Assembly: GCA_003290165.1 (NCBI GenBank)
Contig: QNQO01000596.1
Span: forward strand, 496,001-560,000
Reading direction: 5' to 3'
DNA length: 64,000 bases
DNA from: Berberis thunbergii
Taxonomy: Eukaryota; Streptophyta; Magnoliopsida; Ranunculales; Berberidaceae
The notes beneath the pieces are model-generated. The model was not told the DNA's origin and searched no databases. It saw only the letters and a list, made by a program, of their open reading frames with translations. A program made the position numbers and the translations under genes. Of this stretch, positions 11,403-22,756 are shown one piece after another. The first letter of the stretch is position 1. The number at the start of each line of letters is the position of its first letter.

Positions 11403-11710
11403 AGGTGTTTAGCGACGATTTTAACCGTCGCTACATAATACAGCGACGGTTGGCCAACCGCCGCTGATAAAGGCGACGCAAGAGCATTCGGCGGCGTTTT
11501 TTTGCAACCCCTGGCATAACCGTCGCTGTATGTTATTTAGCGACGGTTATTAGTAACCGTTGGTAAATCCGACGCTAAATACCATATAGCGACGGGTGTT
11601 AACCGTCGCTAAATATGGGCCAAAAATTGATGTTTTATAATATGCTGCGACGGTTCTTAACCGCCGCTAAAATCCCTTTAATAGTCCTTTCAACCGCCGC
11701 TAATGACAGT
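11403..11710. repeat. Left subterminal repeats of the 5.7-kb CACTA
   Basis: Repeated, often palindromic AGCGACGGTT and AACCGTCGCT motifs (for example near 11411, 11440, 11520, 11595, 11645), with variants CGCCGCT. Such motifs are where CACTA proteins bind in known elements. Sister motifs lie at 17000-17090. Confidence 0.85.
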
Positions 11711-12094
11711 AGAATGCATATTAACCATATTTTTTAACTTTTAAAAAACCCACAATTTTATACAACTGTTTTATGTAAAAATCATTCAACAAAACTTCAA
11801 CTATATTGTCATCAAAGTTAACAAAATATGAAAGCTAGTACATGCCAACACCAAGTAAATGGACAAATTTAATGAAATAAAACATTTCACTTCACTAACA
11901 AATATTCCTGATTTGTACAAGCACCTTCTTAGAATCACAGTATAAAATAATCAAAATTTAAGTTGAACATAAGGAACGTAAACATCAGGAACCTATTAAA
12001 GCCACGACAAGTGGTTTGAATAGGAAACAGAAGAAAGTTTTACATGCCATGGCATACAAGAAAGGTAAACTGAATACAACAACCATAGATGATA

Positions 12095-12965
12095 CATTTT
12101 CCCCTTAGGATGAAAGGCAGCTAGCCTTTTGTTGATTGTCCACGTATTTGCACTGTTGGAGGCCTTGCGTTATTCATGGTTGGTTGACTAGCCATCCTAC
12201 AATAAATCAATGGGAGATGAAAAAGAAGTTCATGATTGACATCAATATCTCCAACAACAGGTTTAATACCGTTCGAAAATCAATTGACAACAACATTCAA
12301 TTTCTTCTAAAGATCGAGTATTAGATTCAATTGCAACACCAATCAGGAACTCCGATGATTGGTCGAGGCAGTGCAACATCAAAATCAGTTCCATGCAATT
12401 AAATGGTCTTATTTCTAGTACAATAAAATAGAATCAGTACCTGTTCTTGATTGCAGCAGCCATAGCCATGAAAGCATGTTCCACATTTATCGCATTTTTG
12501 GCACTTGTTTCCATGAATGGGATCCCAATTTCATCAGCAAAAGCCTTGAAAAGGACATAATGGATTCTAAATTAGTCAAGGTTATCAACCTAGCAACACA
12601 TCAACTTTGATTGCCTTGAATTTGAGTGAATTTACACATCAAATGGAGAAAAAAAGAAAAAGAAAAAAGAGAAAAAAGTGCTACTACCCAAGCTACTTTG
12701 TATTGATCCACTTCCCCTTGTCAACAGATGTTGATATCAAGCCCCCTATGCATGTTACGATAAAACCAGCAAAAGAGAGTAGATAAAACTTAAAGCACTA
12801 GAATTAGCTTAGCTGTTTCGTAAGAGACAACTTTGTTTGCTGTCAGGTCTGACTTGTTGCCAACCAAGAGCTTGCATAGCGATCAATTTCATTCAACCAT
12901 TGCTTCACGTTGTTGAAACCTCTCCAAATCAGTAACATCATAAAAAAAACCTGCCAAAATGACAC
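12095..12965 (-). pseudogene. Captured Rab GTPase fragment (RABD/ARA5-like, C-terminal half)
   Basis: Minus-strand exons in order: a YDVTD and FNNVKQWLNEIDRYAS block (about 12960-12875, one frameshift), the guanine-binding block LLVGNKSDLTANKVVSYETA (about 12870-12800), then [19 protein letters not shown] (about 12550-12490) with [12 protein letters not shown], and finally ASQPTMNNARPPTVQIRGQ near 12195-12135. The NKSD and ETSAK motifs are the G4 and G5 boxes of Rab proteins. The tail of the RabD2 family normally ends in a prenylated CC; here it reads close to SCLSS. Exons are separated by intron-like gaps, so genomic DNA rather than cDNA was captured. The P-loop half is absent. It cannot encode a GTPase. 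Confidence 0.9.
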
Positions 12966-14574
12966 CAACAATTTATACTTTTGCAATACTATTGAAAGAA
13001 AAATAAACAAATAAAATGGCTAAGACAATAGCTTGGATGATTGTAATGATATTTATAATCTCTAAATACATTTGTGCTTTCAATCAAATAAAAATATCAA
13101 AATTTGTTAAGATGTGAGAAAATTATTGAAAAAGAGATGAACAAACTATTTAACATGACCATGAAAGTCAAGAACTTAAATTTCTACACGCAATTGGAAA
13201 AGCAAGATACTCACAGAGAAGAACAAGAAAATAGGGCAGCCTCTTGGTTTTCAAGAAGCTATTTGCTTTGCATCTTCATAGGCACTGTCCAGCCTCCTGT
13301 TTCCATTTGAAGTACTGGACCAAACATTATATTTAATGCTTTGATGCGCGTCATCCTCACTGTAGGATTTGATCACAAAGGATTTGATGATATACTTACA
13401 CAAAAAACACAAATTATGAAAGGAAAAGAAATGCAGAAAACAATTCTTTCTAAAGGAGAATTGCTTTGATCATCTTACTTTATCTAGTCTTTGTTCTCTT
13501 GTGTGTACTAAGTACCAGTCAGCATTAAAGCGGGCTCAAGAAACTGCAGCTTCATGATGTTCAGCTCACATTCTAGCTAAATTCCCGCAGCTCTTTTAAC
13601 AGCTAATATAACAAAAAAACAGGATACTTTGTAGAAACTGACAGAAGAATATTGCATAATCGTATTTACTGGTTTGATTCATGACATAAGAACTAACTGA
13701 AGTATCCATTCTGTTACTCAATTTCTGATTCATTTTCCTTCAAAGGAAAACTACTACTGCTTGATATGATTGAATCACAATATGTCTAAATATGATTGAA
13801 ACACAATGGAGTACACATATATGTCTATATGGATGTGTCATTACAGAACTTGAAGTGCTGCTGTATAGAAGATCGCAGTTTGTACTGCAGGTCAGTTTAT
13901 GTTGTGCTCTGTTTTTGGCTTGAAAAGTCCCCTGTTTTTGGAGCATTTTTGGGGACAGCATGCACAATTTCGAATTGGGACAACACTCACAGATGTTCAA
14001 ACTTACCAACCTACAAACTAATAGACTAATAATACTGTCATTTACATTAAACATGAAATAAAGGGGATACAAACACAAAAGAAGAAAGAGACCAAGAAAA
14101 ATAAACACGGCTTACGATAATTACTATTAATCAAAATGTCTTATAATCCGAGTTGACATTGAGCTAGGATAGAGTTCAAAAAGGGAAAAAAAAAACAAAA
14201 CAAAAAAAGAAGACAATCCTACATTATGATGAAATTACCATTAATTCAATTTCCCTCCTTACCACCATTTTCAAATGCTTTCTTTAGTATACATCAAGGC
14301 CGAAATTGCTGTAAATTGCGTCTAATGGCACTGAGTGTTGTAATCCGCCGGAGTATAGATCGCAGCAAGATTGACCGTTTACACCACAAAAAAACACCAA
14401 AACCAAGAAATTTTAAATTTATTTGAAAGGAATGCTTCTTTTCTTTAAATATCTGTAAAACACGAACAAATTAATGAATTATTATGAAACAAATCAACTT
14501 ATAAAGATACAGATACACATACCTCCAAAACAAGATATCTCGCTGTCCATTTGCAACAAATCGGCAACAAGATA
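12966..14574. other. CACTA interior, unassigned
   Basis: AT-rich sequence between the Rab and PHO1 fragments. Small open frames (13104-13310 plus, 13740-14108 minus) show no recognised protein. Short exon-like stretches near 13200-13320 and 13840-13900 may be more captured host DNA but could not be assigned. Confidence 0.4.
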
Positions 14575-15520
14575 GAGGTCGTACCTTCAACAATTCACCC
14601 AGTTTAGCCAATTCTTCTCTTGCCCGCATGTAATCTCTTTCTAAACGTTCCTATGCACAAGAATATAAAAAGTATGAAGCAAACTAGAACATAGATAGCT
14701 TCATTACACACCGCATTCTTACAAAGTGCAGGAATAGTAGTAGGCTAAAAAACACCAAAGCCAGCTCAAAGATAAAGCTATAATTTATACGAGCTTTCCG
14801 CCACATAAATATGTTGCACCCATACAGAAAGAAGTGCAGGAATAGTAGGCTAAACATGCTTACTATTCCAATGAAGAATGTCACGACATGGGATTCTTTA
14901 CGCTGACGTGGTTTAAGGTACTTCATTGCCTTCCTTTTATCGTCTTCAGCAAAGTTTTTCACAAACAACTCCTCAACTTCATCTGCTAACTTGACAACTT
15001 GTCATTAGTAACACTAATTAGGAGACAAGAATAGTACTTGATATTTCGATATAAAGTTACTTCATGTAAAATGCATCAATTTGAGACCATCAAATTGTTC
15101 AACATGGGGAACAATTTGTCATCAAATTAAGATCAGGGTGTTCTTTATTTGTACCCCACATACAGACCCTCCAATCATGAATTGGAGAGCATTATGTGAC
15201 GCTTATTGCTGATAAATATGTATAATAGACAAACACAAATGCAAAGAAGCGAGAACGAATAGAAAATATCACTGTTGGAAGGGAAAATATTTTTACCTTA
15301 TCAGAGCTATTGAAGTATGAGCTCTCTACCACTTTCAAATATATTGGCAGAACTTGTTTTTCGATAACCTGCGAGAACCAAAGGGGACCTTAGTTTTTGA
15401 ATTCTTAATGTAACCCAAGAACAGGTCTCCAAGAGAATTTCATAATTACCCCATCACCTACTTTGTCGAATTTCTTCAATATCTTTACGAAAGCAAGCAT
15501 GTTCAGGTTCCTGTAACATC
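14575..15520 (-). pseudogene. Captured PHO1-type phosphate exporter fragment (SPX end / first EXS part)
   Basis: Minus-strand exons in native order: LNMLAFVKILKKFDKVGDG (about 15512-15450), YLKVVESSYFNSSDK (about 15345-15300), then [20 protein letters not shown] and [16 protein letters not shown] (about 14985-14870). These run directly into [19 protein letters not shown] (about 14830-14770). In PHO1 proteins the VTFFVG segment and the MYGCN-MWK segment are separated by a transmembrane stretch, so about 40 residues are deleted. A following helical stretch, ERLERDYMRAREELAKLG (about 14655-14600), could not be assigned. PHO1 loads phosphate into xylem. This copy lacks the ligand-binding N-terminus and most of EXS. 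Confidence 0.88.
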
Positions 15521-15639
15521 ATACCAGAACATAAATTAGTATATAACCCTTAGACATCAATTTCATTTAGTGGTTTCAGCCTTGGTATATAACATGAAGA
15601 TAACTATCAAACAGAAAACAAATTCTAATAAATTCCTCA

Positions 15640-16738
15640 CCTAGCGCCCCAGGTAAGGCGGCAAGGAACCCAATGACCCAAGACCAGAATGAGATCTTCC
15701 TAGTCTTGTTGCAGAAGGTTGACCAAGTTGGGACTTGGGAACTCTGATAAGCATCCAAACCCTGCAATGCCGCCGCCTGAGAACCATAACTACCAATGGC
15801 ACTTGAGCTTATACTATTAATCTCTGAATTAGCCCCATAAACTGCCCCCAACCCCAAGCCACCATTCCCGCTTCGATTCACTGAAGGCGAATATCCAGCA
15901 CCAACTGCAGATGACAGCCCTGTACCAAATGCCAAAGAATTGAAAACCCCAGTTCTGGAATTCAGACCAACAAGAGCCGTTGCTGCCACTGGATCAATGT
16001 TATGATTCATCAACCCAAGATTCAAACCCATTGCATTCTGACCAAGCAATGCAGGGTTCAAACCAAATCCTGGATAAAAACCCATGGGGTTCTGCATAAC
16101 CATTCCTGGGGTTATCCCCATTGCCGCGTAATTCATCCCTAAATTATTAGCCGGAACACCAGCAGTTGCATTAGGCACCACTGCAGATCCAACTCCTCCA
16201 GTATGCTCTTACTGCCCCTTAAGTCCATCCATTGCTTTCCTGGACTACAATGTACATCCTTCAAACTGCTTAGTCGGCTCCTCCAACGCCTTCTTACATC
16301 CCTCGATCGTCTTGTAAATAAATATCGCAAAACTCTTTAACTTCTCCGTCGCCCTGTCATACCCCAATGGACCTTCCTCAATCTCCCCATACTGCACAAA
16401 CATTGCCCTCAATTTCTCCAGATTCACATGTGGTGCCACATTCGCAACGAAAATCTTCCTTCCAGTTGCATCAAGAACTGGATGATTTGGCACCGGCCCA
16501 AACAAGGCCAACTGACTCGAAGTCATTCGATTCCCAATCTTCTTCTGAGGCTCCTTGAGTGCCTTTCAAGCTCCATTCGGGTCTTGAACAACAAAAACCC
16601 GACACCTTTCGACTTTCCAATCACCTTGTCTGCAATCACATTGGCTTCCAAGATTTCCCCGTATTGATTGAAGACCGAAACTAGGGTTTCAGTCCTTCGA
16701 ATCTTCCTCCTTCTACCTCCAAACGAGCCACCAAACAC
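15640..16738 (-). pseudogene. Captured UBA2-type (UBP1-associated) RNA-binding protein fragment
   Basis: Minus strand. A partial first RRM has VFNQYGEILEANVIADKVI and GKSKGVGFLLFK (about 16680-16600). A shift of frame leads into MTSSQLALFGPV. A second RRM reads RKIFVANVAPHVNLEKLRAM, GEIEEGPLGYDRATEKLKSF and KKALEEPTKQFEG (about 16465-16250). A Gly/Met/Asn-rich tail (16181-15700) includes a QGLDAYQSSQ stretch. The last part reads RSHSGLGSLGSLPPYLGR before a stop near 15640 in a shifted frame. This architecture (two RRMs plus a Gly/Met-rich tail) is that of plant UBA2a/b/c, which bind U-rich 3' UTRs. At least three frame changes make it a pseudogene. Its upstream end near 16738 lies about 370 bp inside the right CACTA terminus. 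Confidence 0.87.
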
Positions 16739-16984
16739 TATTATAGGTCAAATAATAAGTTAACTGATCAGAAAGCGAAAAAAACAAAAAAATAGGAAGT
16801 GAAAATAAATTAGAAAGTTAAAATGAAGAAGTTAGGTTTGGGGTTGAAAGCTCATCCATTGGATGGTATTAAGATCTAAAACATATTCAAGATTTATTAA
16901 TTGCACCCCATTTACACTTTTTTCCACCACGCCGAATCTGGACCAAGCATATAACGATGGTCAGCACAGCCGCAATTAACCACA

Positions 16985-17090
16985 TCTGACGTTAACTAAT
17001 ATTTTTCGGCGACAGTCAAAGAAACGTCGTTAAATAAAGTATTTAACGACGGTTTTTGCTAACCGTCGCTAATTACCCGCCGCTAAATTC
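16985..17090. repeat. Right subterminal repeats of the 5.7-kb CACTA
   Basis: TTTAACGACGGTTTTTGCTAA and ACCGTCGCTAATTACC-type inverted motifs mirror the left end and run into the TIR at 17095-17106. Confidence 0.8.
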
Positions 17091-17109
17091 CCATTTTCTT
17101 GTAGTGATG

Positions 17110-17580
17110 GAGGCTTTTTATCAACATGTCATCGATGTAGACTTCCATAGTTTTTTTGATTTGTCCTTTGTACATCCAGTTTACCAGATGTTGGTATGTT
17201 GTCCCGCATTTTTTAGTATGAATGACATTACCCGGTGGCAGTATGTGCTCTTGTCCGTTATGAAGGAGGTTTTCTTCTGATCTTGTGGGTGCATACTGAT
17301 CTGATTGTAGCCAAAATACATCCATGAAGTTGAGTAGGTTGTGTCTGGACGTTGCATCTACGATCTGGTCTATCAGGGGTAGTGAAAAATTGTACTTTGG
17401 GCAAGCTTTGTTAAGGTTCGTGTAATCCATACAAATCCTCCACTTACCAGGATCGTGTTTGCCAGCCAATCTGGGTAGTGAGACCCCCTTATCATGTCGG
17501 CGTTCAAATTTCTTTGCACTTTAAGAGTGCGACTAACTAATCTGCCAACACTTTGTTAAGGTTAAAGCCTATCTAGATTG
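17110..17580 (-). pseudogene. Tat reverse transcriptase, N-terminal half (interrupted by CACTA)
   Basis: The minus strand reads KWRICMDYTNLNKACPKYNF (about 17445-17385) with LPLIDQIVDATSRHNLLNFM, then a TTYQHLVNWMYKGQI block and the active-site motif VYIDDMLIKS (near 17145-17115). This is the RT of a Ty3/gypsy element of the Tat lineage, with YIDD as the catalytic box. The domain stops at the CACTA target duplication at 17107-17109 and resumes at 11388. Stops and small indels are present. Confidence 0.92.
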
Positions 17581-17799
17581 TTTTCATATAGCTGGGCTAT
17601 CCAAGTATATGGTGATGGTATATTCTTCCGATTGCCCATCATTCGGCCTCCTTCTTGGGCTAGATGGAGGTTTGACATCTTAAGGCGTAAGTGGGTCCTC
17701 TCTATCTATATTTGGGGTTTCCTTATCCAGATTCTTTTGCATGGGTCATTTTGCTATGTTTTCCAGTTGCCTGGTCGCAACGTAGTCACATTATAGAGC

Positions 17800-18250
17800 A
17801 ATGGTCTGGTCTCCTTTAATCATCCCTACTTTGCCATCAAAAAAATATTTGAGGCACTGGTACAGGGTGAAGACTACTGCATCCATGTGGTGTAACCAAG
17901 GTCGACCTTAGATTACGTTGTATTTGGAGCACACGTCTACGACTGACAACTCTGTCATTAGGATCCTCTATAGGTCTGACTGCCCTGCAACTACTGATAG
18001 CACAATTGTCCAAATCGGGTAACAAGTTTCCCCATTGAAGCCGAACATGGCTTGATTTGCACTTGTCAACTCTCCTTTTGTCAGTGGCATATTTAGGAAT
18101 AAGTCTAGGAATAGTACATTGATGGAACTGCCTATGTCCACCAAGAATCTTTTTCACTTCCCAGTTTGTTATCCCCACTGAGATGACTAGGGCATGGTTG
18201 TGGGGGAAGCAGAATCCCTTCATGTCCCGTTCTGTGAAATTTAAGCTTGG
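17800..18250 (-). pseudogene. Tat aspartic protease region (degenerate)
   Basis: The minus strand reads PHNHALVISVGITNWEVKKI followed by a VDIGSSINVLFLDLFLNM block. This matches the protease position of the related element (24340-24660). The usual D-T/N-G-S-S active site reads DIGSS. A WLHHMDAVVFTLYQCLKY block near 17900-17850 closes the domain. Frames shift several times. Confidence 0.8.
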
Positions 18251-18329
18251 GACCTTTCTTTCTTCTTGTATGTGTTGGACGAGATGATCTCGGCAGTGCG
18301 ATCTAACTCACAGTTCTCGTACCGATCTC

Positions 18330-19345
18330 TTTAGTGAATGTTTCAAGTGTTGCCTCTCCTCGTTTACCCTATGAGAAACACATACGACGTCAGGAATCAC
18401 GTCTACGATTTCCTATACCATTCATTCATCTTGGGATTGTATGTCCTCGAAGTGGATGAACTCCTTCAGTCATCCTCTCTTGATCCAATATTGGATCTCA
18501 TCTCTGAGACTCTTGCAGTCTTTGGTATCATGACCTATCTCCTTGTGATAAGAACATTGCATATTTTTATCACGTTTTGAAAGATCCCTTTTGAGTTTCG
18601 ATGACCACTTGACGTCTTCCCATTTTTCCATGGCGAATAAAATATCAAATGGACTCGAGTTGATCAGAGTGTAATAGGGTACCTGGAGCTGCTGACCTTG
18701 TATAGCTTTGTTTGGGCGTGCCTGCTCTGGTTCTCACTCTATTTTTGCTTTGAACTATCTCCCCTTTCATCCTTGTCATTGGGTAATGTATTTATGGGAG
18801 CTTTTTAACAGACCCACCATATCCGCTGGGGTTCTAAGGTGAGAGAGTTGTAAAATTGACCTCCTCGGAGGCTGAAAGTGAAAGTCCTCGGGAGCTAGAA
18901 GTGAAAACGGTGACTGATGTGTTGTCGTTGCAATCGTTGATCAAGGTCAACCCATCGTTAAAACAAGTGACATACTCCCTGAGGGTCTTGCCATTCTTCT
19001 GCTTGAGGCTCAGCAAATAGTAGGGCTCTATTCTGATCCGCTGGCCTTGATAAACTAGTGATAAATGCATTTGCATGGACCTAGAACGAATCGATAGATC
19101 TTAGCTGGAGACTATGGAACCAGGTTGGTGCAACCTTCTTCAGGTTGGTGGAAAAGTTCTGCACGTGATGGCTTCTGAACTTTCTTTAAGTGTCATCACA
19201 TGGTAGTAATGACGCAGATAATTTGACGAATCTAAGAGCATTGTCTGGCTTGGCATCGACATTAAGTGTTCGAGATCTGATGCTGGTGACCTTGTCTCGA
19301 TGCTCTGCTTAGCTAGAAAGAACTTTATAAGTTTGTTTCAAGAAA
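18330..19345 (-). pseudogene. Tat gag (degenerate)
   Basis: Minus-strand gag remnants: YYLLSLKQKNGKTLREYVTC and FNDGLTLINDCNDNTSVTVF (19010-18890), and a zinc-knuckle region in scattered frames around 18590-18470. This corresponds to the gag at 22757-24260. Gag forms the virus-like particle. Numerous stops and frameshifts. Confidence 0.8.
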
Positions 19346-19357
19346 AACTTGTCGTTA

Positions 19358-19375
19358 TCCCCACGGACGACGTCA
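19358..19375 (-). other. Primer binding site of element 3
   Basis: On the minus strand TGACGTCGTCCGTGGGGA follows three bases after the LTR end. It aligns with TGGCGCCGTCCGTGGGGA at 22658. The first nine bases of the intact version match the complement of plant tRNA-Asp 3' ends (TGGCGCCGT), but the rest diverges. Confidence 0.7.
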
Positions 19376-19378
19376 ACT

Positions 19379-20027
19379 TGATGCGTCCAAATCCGTCCTT
19401 GCTGATCGCGAGCATGCAAAACAAACAGTGATGAGCTAAGGACCACTGTTATGGTGGCCGAATGCACTCTGATGCTTAAGTCAGGTAACGATGTAAGGAA
19501 TAATAAAGACTAGATGTAATTAGCAATGTGTATGCGTACCTTTCTTCCATTTTCTCACCTTAAGAAGCGAGTGTTCTCTCAAGAAGTGTCATTGCTATTG
19601 AGGGTGCGATGGAGGAAGGAGATCTCTCCTAGAATCTTACATGTGCATTATTGAGTATCTTCGACACTTGGCTCTGTTTAAGACCCAATGCTTGATTGGG
19701 CTAAAAGCTATTTGTGTGAGTAGGTCTTAGGCATATGACAACTCAGAGACTTGTGTTCGAGCCTTATTGTCCTGGACCAAGCCTCAAGATCCATACCGCT
19801 TGGGCTGGAAATACTTGGGCTTGGGCACCTGACTTACAGGCTGAACAATAGTTTAAATATGGTATGCTTGGGACCGTATTGAAGCCTTTTCTCGTGTTAG
19901 GGTTGATTCATGCCATGTGGATGACTGTGATCGGGTGACTGTTTGATGTCTCATTACAAACAATGGAAAAGTATAGTTACATATCTCGATGCAAGCAATT
20001 TTTGTGGTTTATTATCTATTGTCTAGA
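19379..20027 (-). repeat. 5' LTR of element 3
   Basis: It ends (minus strand) in GCATCA next to the PBS and contains the conserved CTTAAGCATCAGAGTGCATT-like block near 19470. By alignment with relatives the LTR start should be near 19957 (TAATGAGACATC against TGATGATACATT). However, the repeat with the left copy continues to 20027. Confidence 0.7.
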
Positions 20028-20949
20028 TTAGACCTAAGTTAGTTGCATTTTTATTTCATTACCATTTACAATTTCTTTGATTTGGGACGAGCCGAATTTG
20101 GTATTGACTTGATCGTACCAATCTTGATTAGTACAATACGACACAATACTAACTTCAAAATTCTTAAAAAAAAAACGTACCAAACCAAAGTTATACTACA
20201 CGAACGATATTGCTATGGATTGGTACTGAACCGAACCGCATCAAACCATGACCACCCTTAGGATTCAGGTTGAAATAAGCTAATTGTTTAGAGCATGAAC
20301 TTTGCCCTCACCTCGGCCGATATAAAGAGTTATATGTCATGGAGATATTGCAAAAGAATAAAAAATGTAGAAAAAAACTTTTCATCTTAAAATTGAAGAT
20401 AACCATATATTTAGGAGAATTTCTTAAATTTTCCACATAATACAATAATTTTGTGAAAAATCAAGAGACAAAGATCATTTTGGAGAATTTCTTAGATTGC
20501 CCTCAATAATATCAAGACGATAGAGATCATTATCATCAAAATCATATTCTTTGTTCTCTCTTCCTCTTTCCTGTGCATTACAGTAATCTGTATAACTGAG
20601 TCAATGTCAACAACTTCACAATTGGAGGGTTGAGCTTGGAAAGAATCAACAGATTAAAACAGTCCCACTCAATCTAGAAATTTAGGATATGAATCTTATA
20701 TGGTTGAACAAAAGACCCAATCCCTATTTTGCCTTTATTTTGAAAGTGAGACACAGAGTCACCTTGACCAAGAAAAGTGGCTAACAAATGTATGAAGGAC
20801 ATTCTCTCTTATTTTAAGATTGGATGGATACAAACAATCGAATCTTTCATATTTTTGTGATCCAAACTTAAAGTATCTTTCTTGTACTTTAGGGACAAGA
20901 TACCTCCCCCTTTTTATTATTATATTTTTTTAATTTTTTTAATTTTTAA
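20028..20949. other. AT-rich intergenic spacer
   Basis: No gene or element recognised. Short runs such as CGTACCAATCTTGATTAGTAC near 20130 look like a decayed transposon fragment but cannot be bounded. Confidence 0.4.
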
Positions 20950-21790
20950 TGATGATGACAGAAGTTATTAAATGATATAGGGTGTCAACGCGCTTTATAT
21001 GCGTAATTTTTAAAAGCATGTAATAGTATTTTTCATTTATAAGAATTTATTTATAATTCATAAATAATTAAAGGGCTTCAAATATATTAGGAGCTTAAGT
21101 GTAATTAATGAATATTAAGAGAAGCTGAGTTTGATTATAAATAATTTGAATTTGAGAGGCAAAAGTGTAAGAAAAAAAAATTCAATTAAAATACACCGAT
21201 ACACTTGAAACTATTCATTGGTCTTTGATTTTACATGTAATTATTAAGAACCGGGGAAGACAAAATTAAAAAGTAAAGTTATAGTTGAAGACTTACCTTT
21301 TTCACTATTCATTTGGAAAAGATGAGTTATAGTAGTAGAGATCTGGCAAAATCTATATGAAAGAAGTTATTAATAGACTAGGGTGTCGATGCGCCCTACA
21401 TGCACAATATATATATATATTATGACAATTCAAAAAAAATTTATTATTAAATTTCTAAACAAATAATTATATATAATTGTAAGGGCCTATTTATAGTTTA
21501 GAAATAAAGTGCTTCAAATAATTTTGTTAGAGGCATATCTATAATTAATCAATATTTGAGAGGGCAAAATTGAAAAAAATAATTGTAATAGTATTTTTGG
21601 TTTAAAGAGACAAACACCCTTTATTCCTTTTTACCCACTTTTTAGTTTTTCTTGTAAATATGATAGAATAAGATGGGTGTTTCTGAAACTTGAAAATCAA
21701 GTTAAAGACATTTACTGTTCATGTTCATTGGAGTGAACTGTAGTTATAGATGTAGAGATGATTTCCAGGAAATCTTGTGGTATGCCTTTT
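20950..21790. repeat. AT-rich repeat, two tandem copies (~404 bp)
   Basis: GAAGTTATTAA followed by AGGGTGTCAACGCGC (about 20958-20994) recurs as GAAGTTATTAATAGACTAGG and GTGTCGATGCGCC (21362-21397), a spacing of about 404 bp. Each copy goes on with TTTATAATTCATAAATAATT, GGGCTTCAAATA and AATTAATGAATATT-like blocks. A third, separate copy is at 3540-3990. Non-coding; class unknown. Confidence 0.6.
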
Positions 21791-21949
21791 TTTTTAATGG
21801 ATTATAAAATTGGACAGGAGGGTTTAGCTTATATGTGGAGTATCCCCTGCAAGTACCCTAAGTATGCAAGGTTTTCATTTTTTTTTTAATACTTTTTTTT
21901 TGAATCTTATTCACATGCATTAATTAATGTTTTTTTTTGTACTTGTTAT

Positions 21950-22654
21950 TGATGATACATCAAACTGTCATCTGATCAACATCGTACATGTGTCATGATA
22001 GTCTTATCAATAGAACGAAGCAGACTCGATTGCATGTTCAATTCAACGAGACCCAAACAACATTAAAACCATTATTGGCAAATTCCAGAATGTTGGATCC
22101 GAAATGCAATGTGCCACTAAGCCCACACGTCACGCGGTCAAGTCCAATATTTATAAGCCCTGATAAGGAAAGAGTAAGCCCTAGATAAGGCAAGTATCCG
22201 GGAGATCGACCCAAGACAGGTAAGCCAGCAGTACATCAGTTTCGACTAGGAAACAAATACTAGAATATAAGTTGGGCAATAAAACTTTCTTGCACGGACA
22301 ACACTCAGAAAGGAAAACATCTCCCGCAGACCTAGGAACACAAGTCATGTAGGAAAATTATTCCACATGGACAACTTTCAATTAGGAAATGATCTCCAGC
22401 AAGATCTTTTTCCCTAAACTACGCCACCAAATGCCTAGCCGATTAAGGAATCTCATACTATAAAATGGAGATAAAGTTGATGAACTTAAGGTACGCTACA
22501 AAAACTCAATTTACACTTTAAGCTTCTCCTAAGCCTTATCTAACTTAAGCATCGCAGTGTCATCGACCGCCACACAGTGGTCCTTGGCTCGCGTGTGCTA
22601 CTTGTGCAGGTCTAGGTAAGCAGCGATGAATGAGAGCAGAAATTGACTACATCA
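21950..22654 (+). repeat. 5' LTR of element 2
   Basis: Starts TGATGATACATCAAAC and ends GACTACATCA, 705 bp. A TATA-like ACTATAAAATGG near 22454 probably marks the promoter, with R and U5 after it. It pairs with 30787-31433. Confidence 0.92.
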
Positions 22655-22657
22655 GTT

Positions 22658-22677
22658 TGGCGCCGTCCGTGGGGAAC
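22658..22677 (+). other. Primer binding site of element 2
   Basis: TGGCGCCGTCCGTGGGGAAC three bases after the 5' LTR. The first nine bases fit a tRNA-Asp 3' end; the downstream part does not, so the primer tRNA is unsure. Confidence 0.8.
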
Positions 22678-22756
22678 GACAGAGTTCCTGAGAAGAAATA
22701 ATAGTACTACCTTTTTCCAAGAATTAGAAAGATTGTGACAACAAGGTCTCGCAACA

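Larger units (their letters stand above)
11389..17106. mobile_element. CACTA transposon, complete ends, TSD ATG, carrying three host gene fragments
   Basis: It begins CACTACAAGAAA at 11389 and ends TTTCTTGTAGTG at 17106, perfect inverted termini with the CACTA signature. A 3-bp duplication ATG flanks it (11386-11388 and 17107-17109). Subterminal arrays of GCGACGGTT/AACCGTCGC-type motifs occupy both ends. No transposase is seen, so it is non-autonomous. The 5.7-kb interior holds minus-strand, intron-bearing pieces of a Rab GTPase, a PHO1 exporter and a UBA2-type RNA-binding protein. This fits the Pack-type (gene-capturing) CACTA class. It sits inside the RT domain of element 3. Confidence 0.95.
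9804..20027 (-). mobile_element. Tat-lineage retrotransposon on minus strand (element 3), split by CACTA
   Basis: Read right to left the element has an LTR (19379-20027), a PBS-like site, gag, protease, RT, RNase H, and a short LTR remnant (9804-9953). Integrase is missing between RNase H and the left LTR remnant, and frames are heavily broken. The RT domain is cut in two by the CACTA transposon at 11389-17106, so the retrotransposon is the older of the two. LTR and PBS resemble those of the elements at 21950 and 39704, placing all in one family. Confidence 0.85.

Noticed and set aside
13740..14108. 122-codon minus-strand frame in the 5.7-kb CACTA
   Set aside because: Hydrophobic and Cys-rich without recognisable motifs, in AT-rich DNA; an opposite-strand frame overlaps it.
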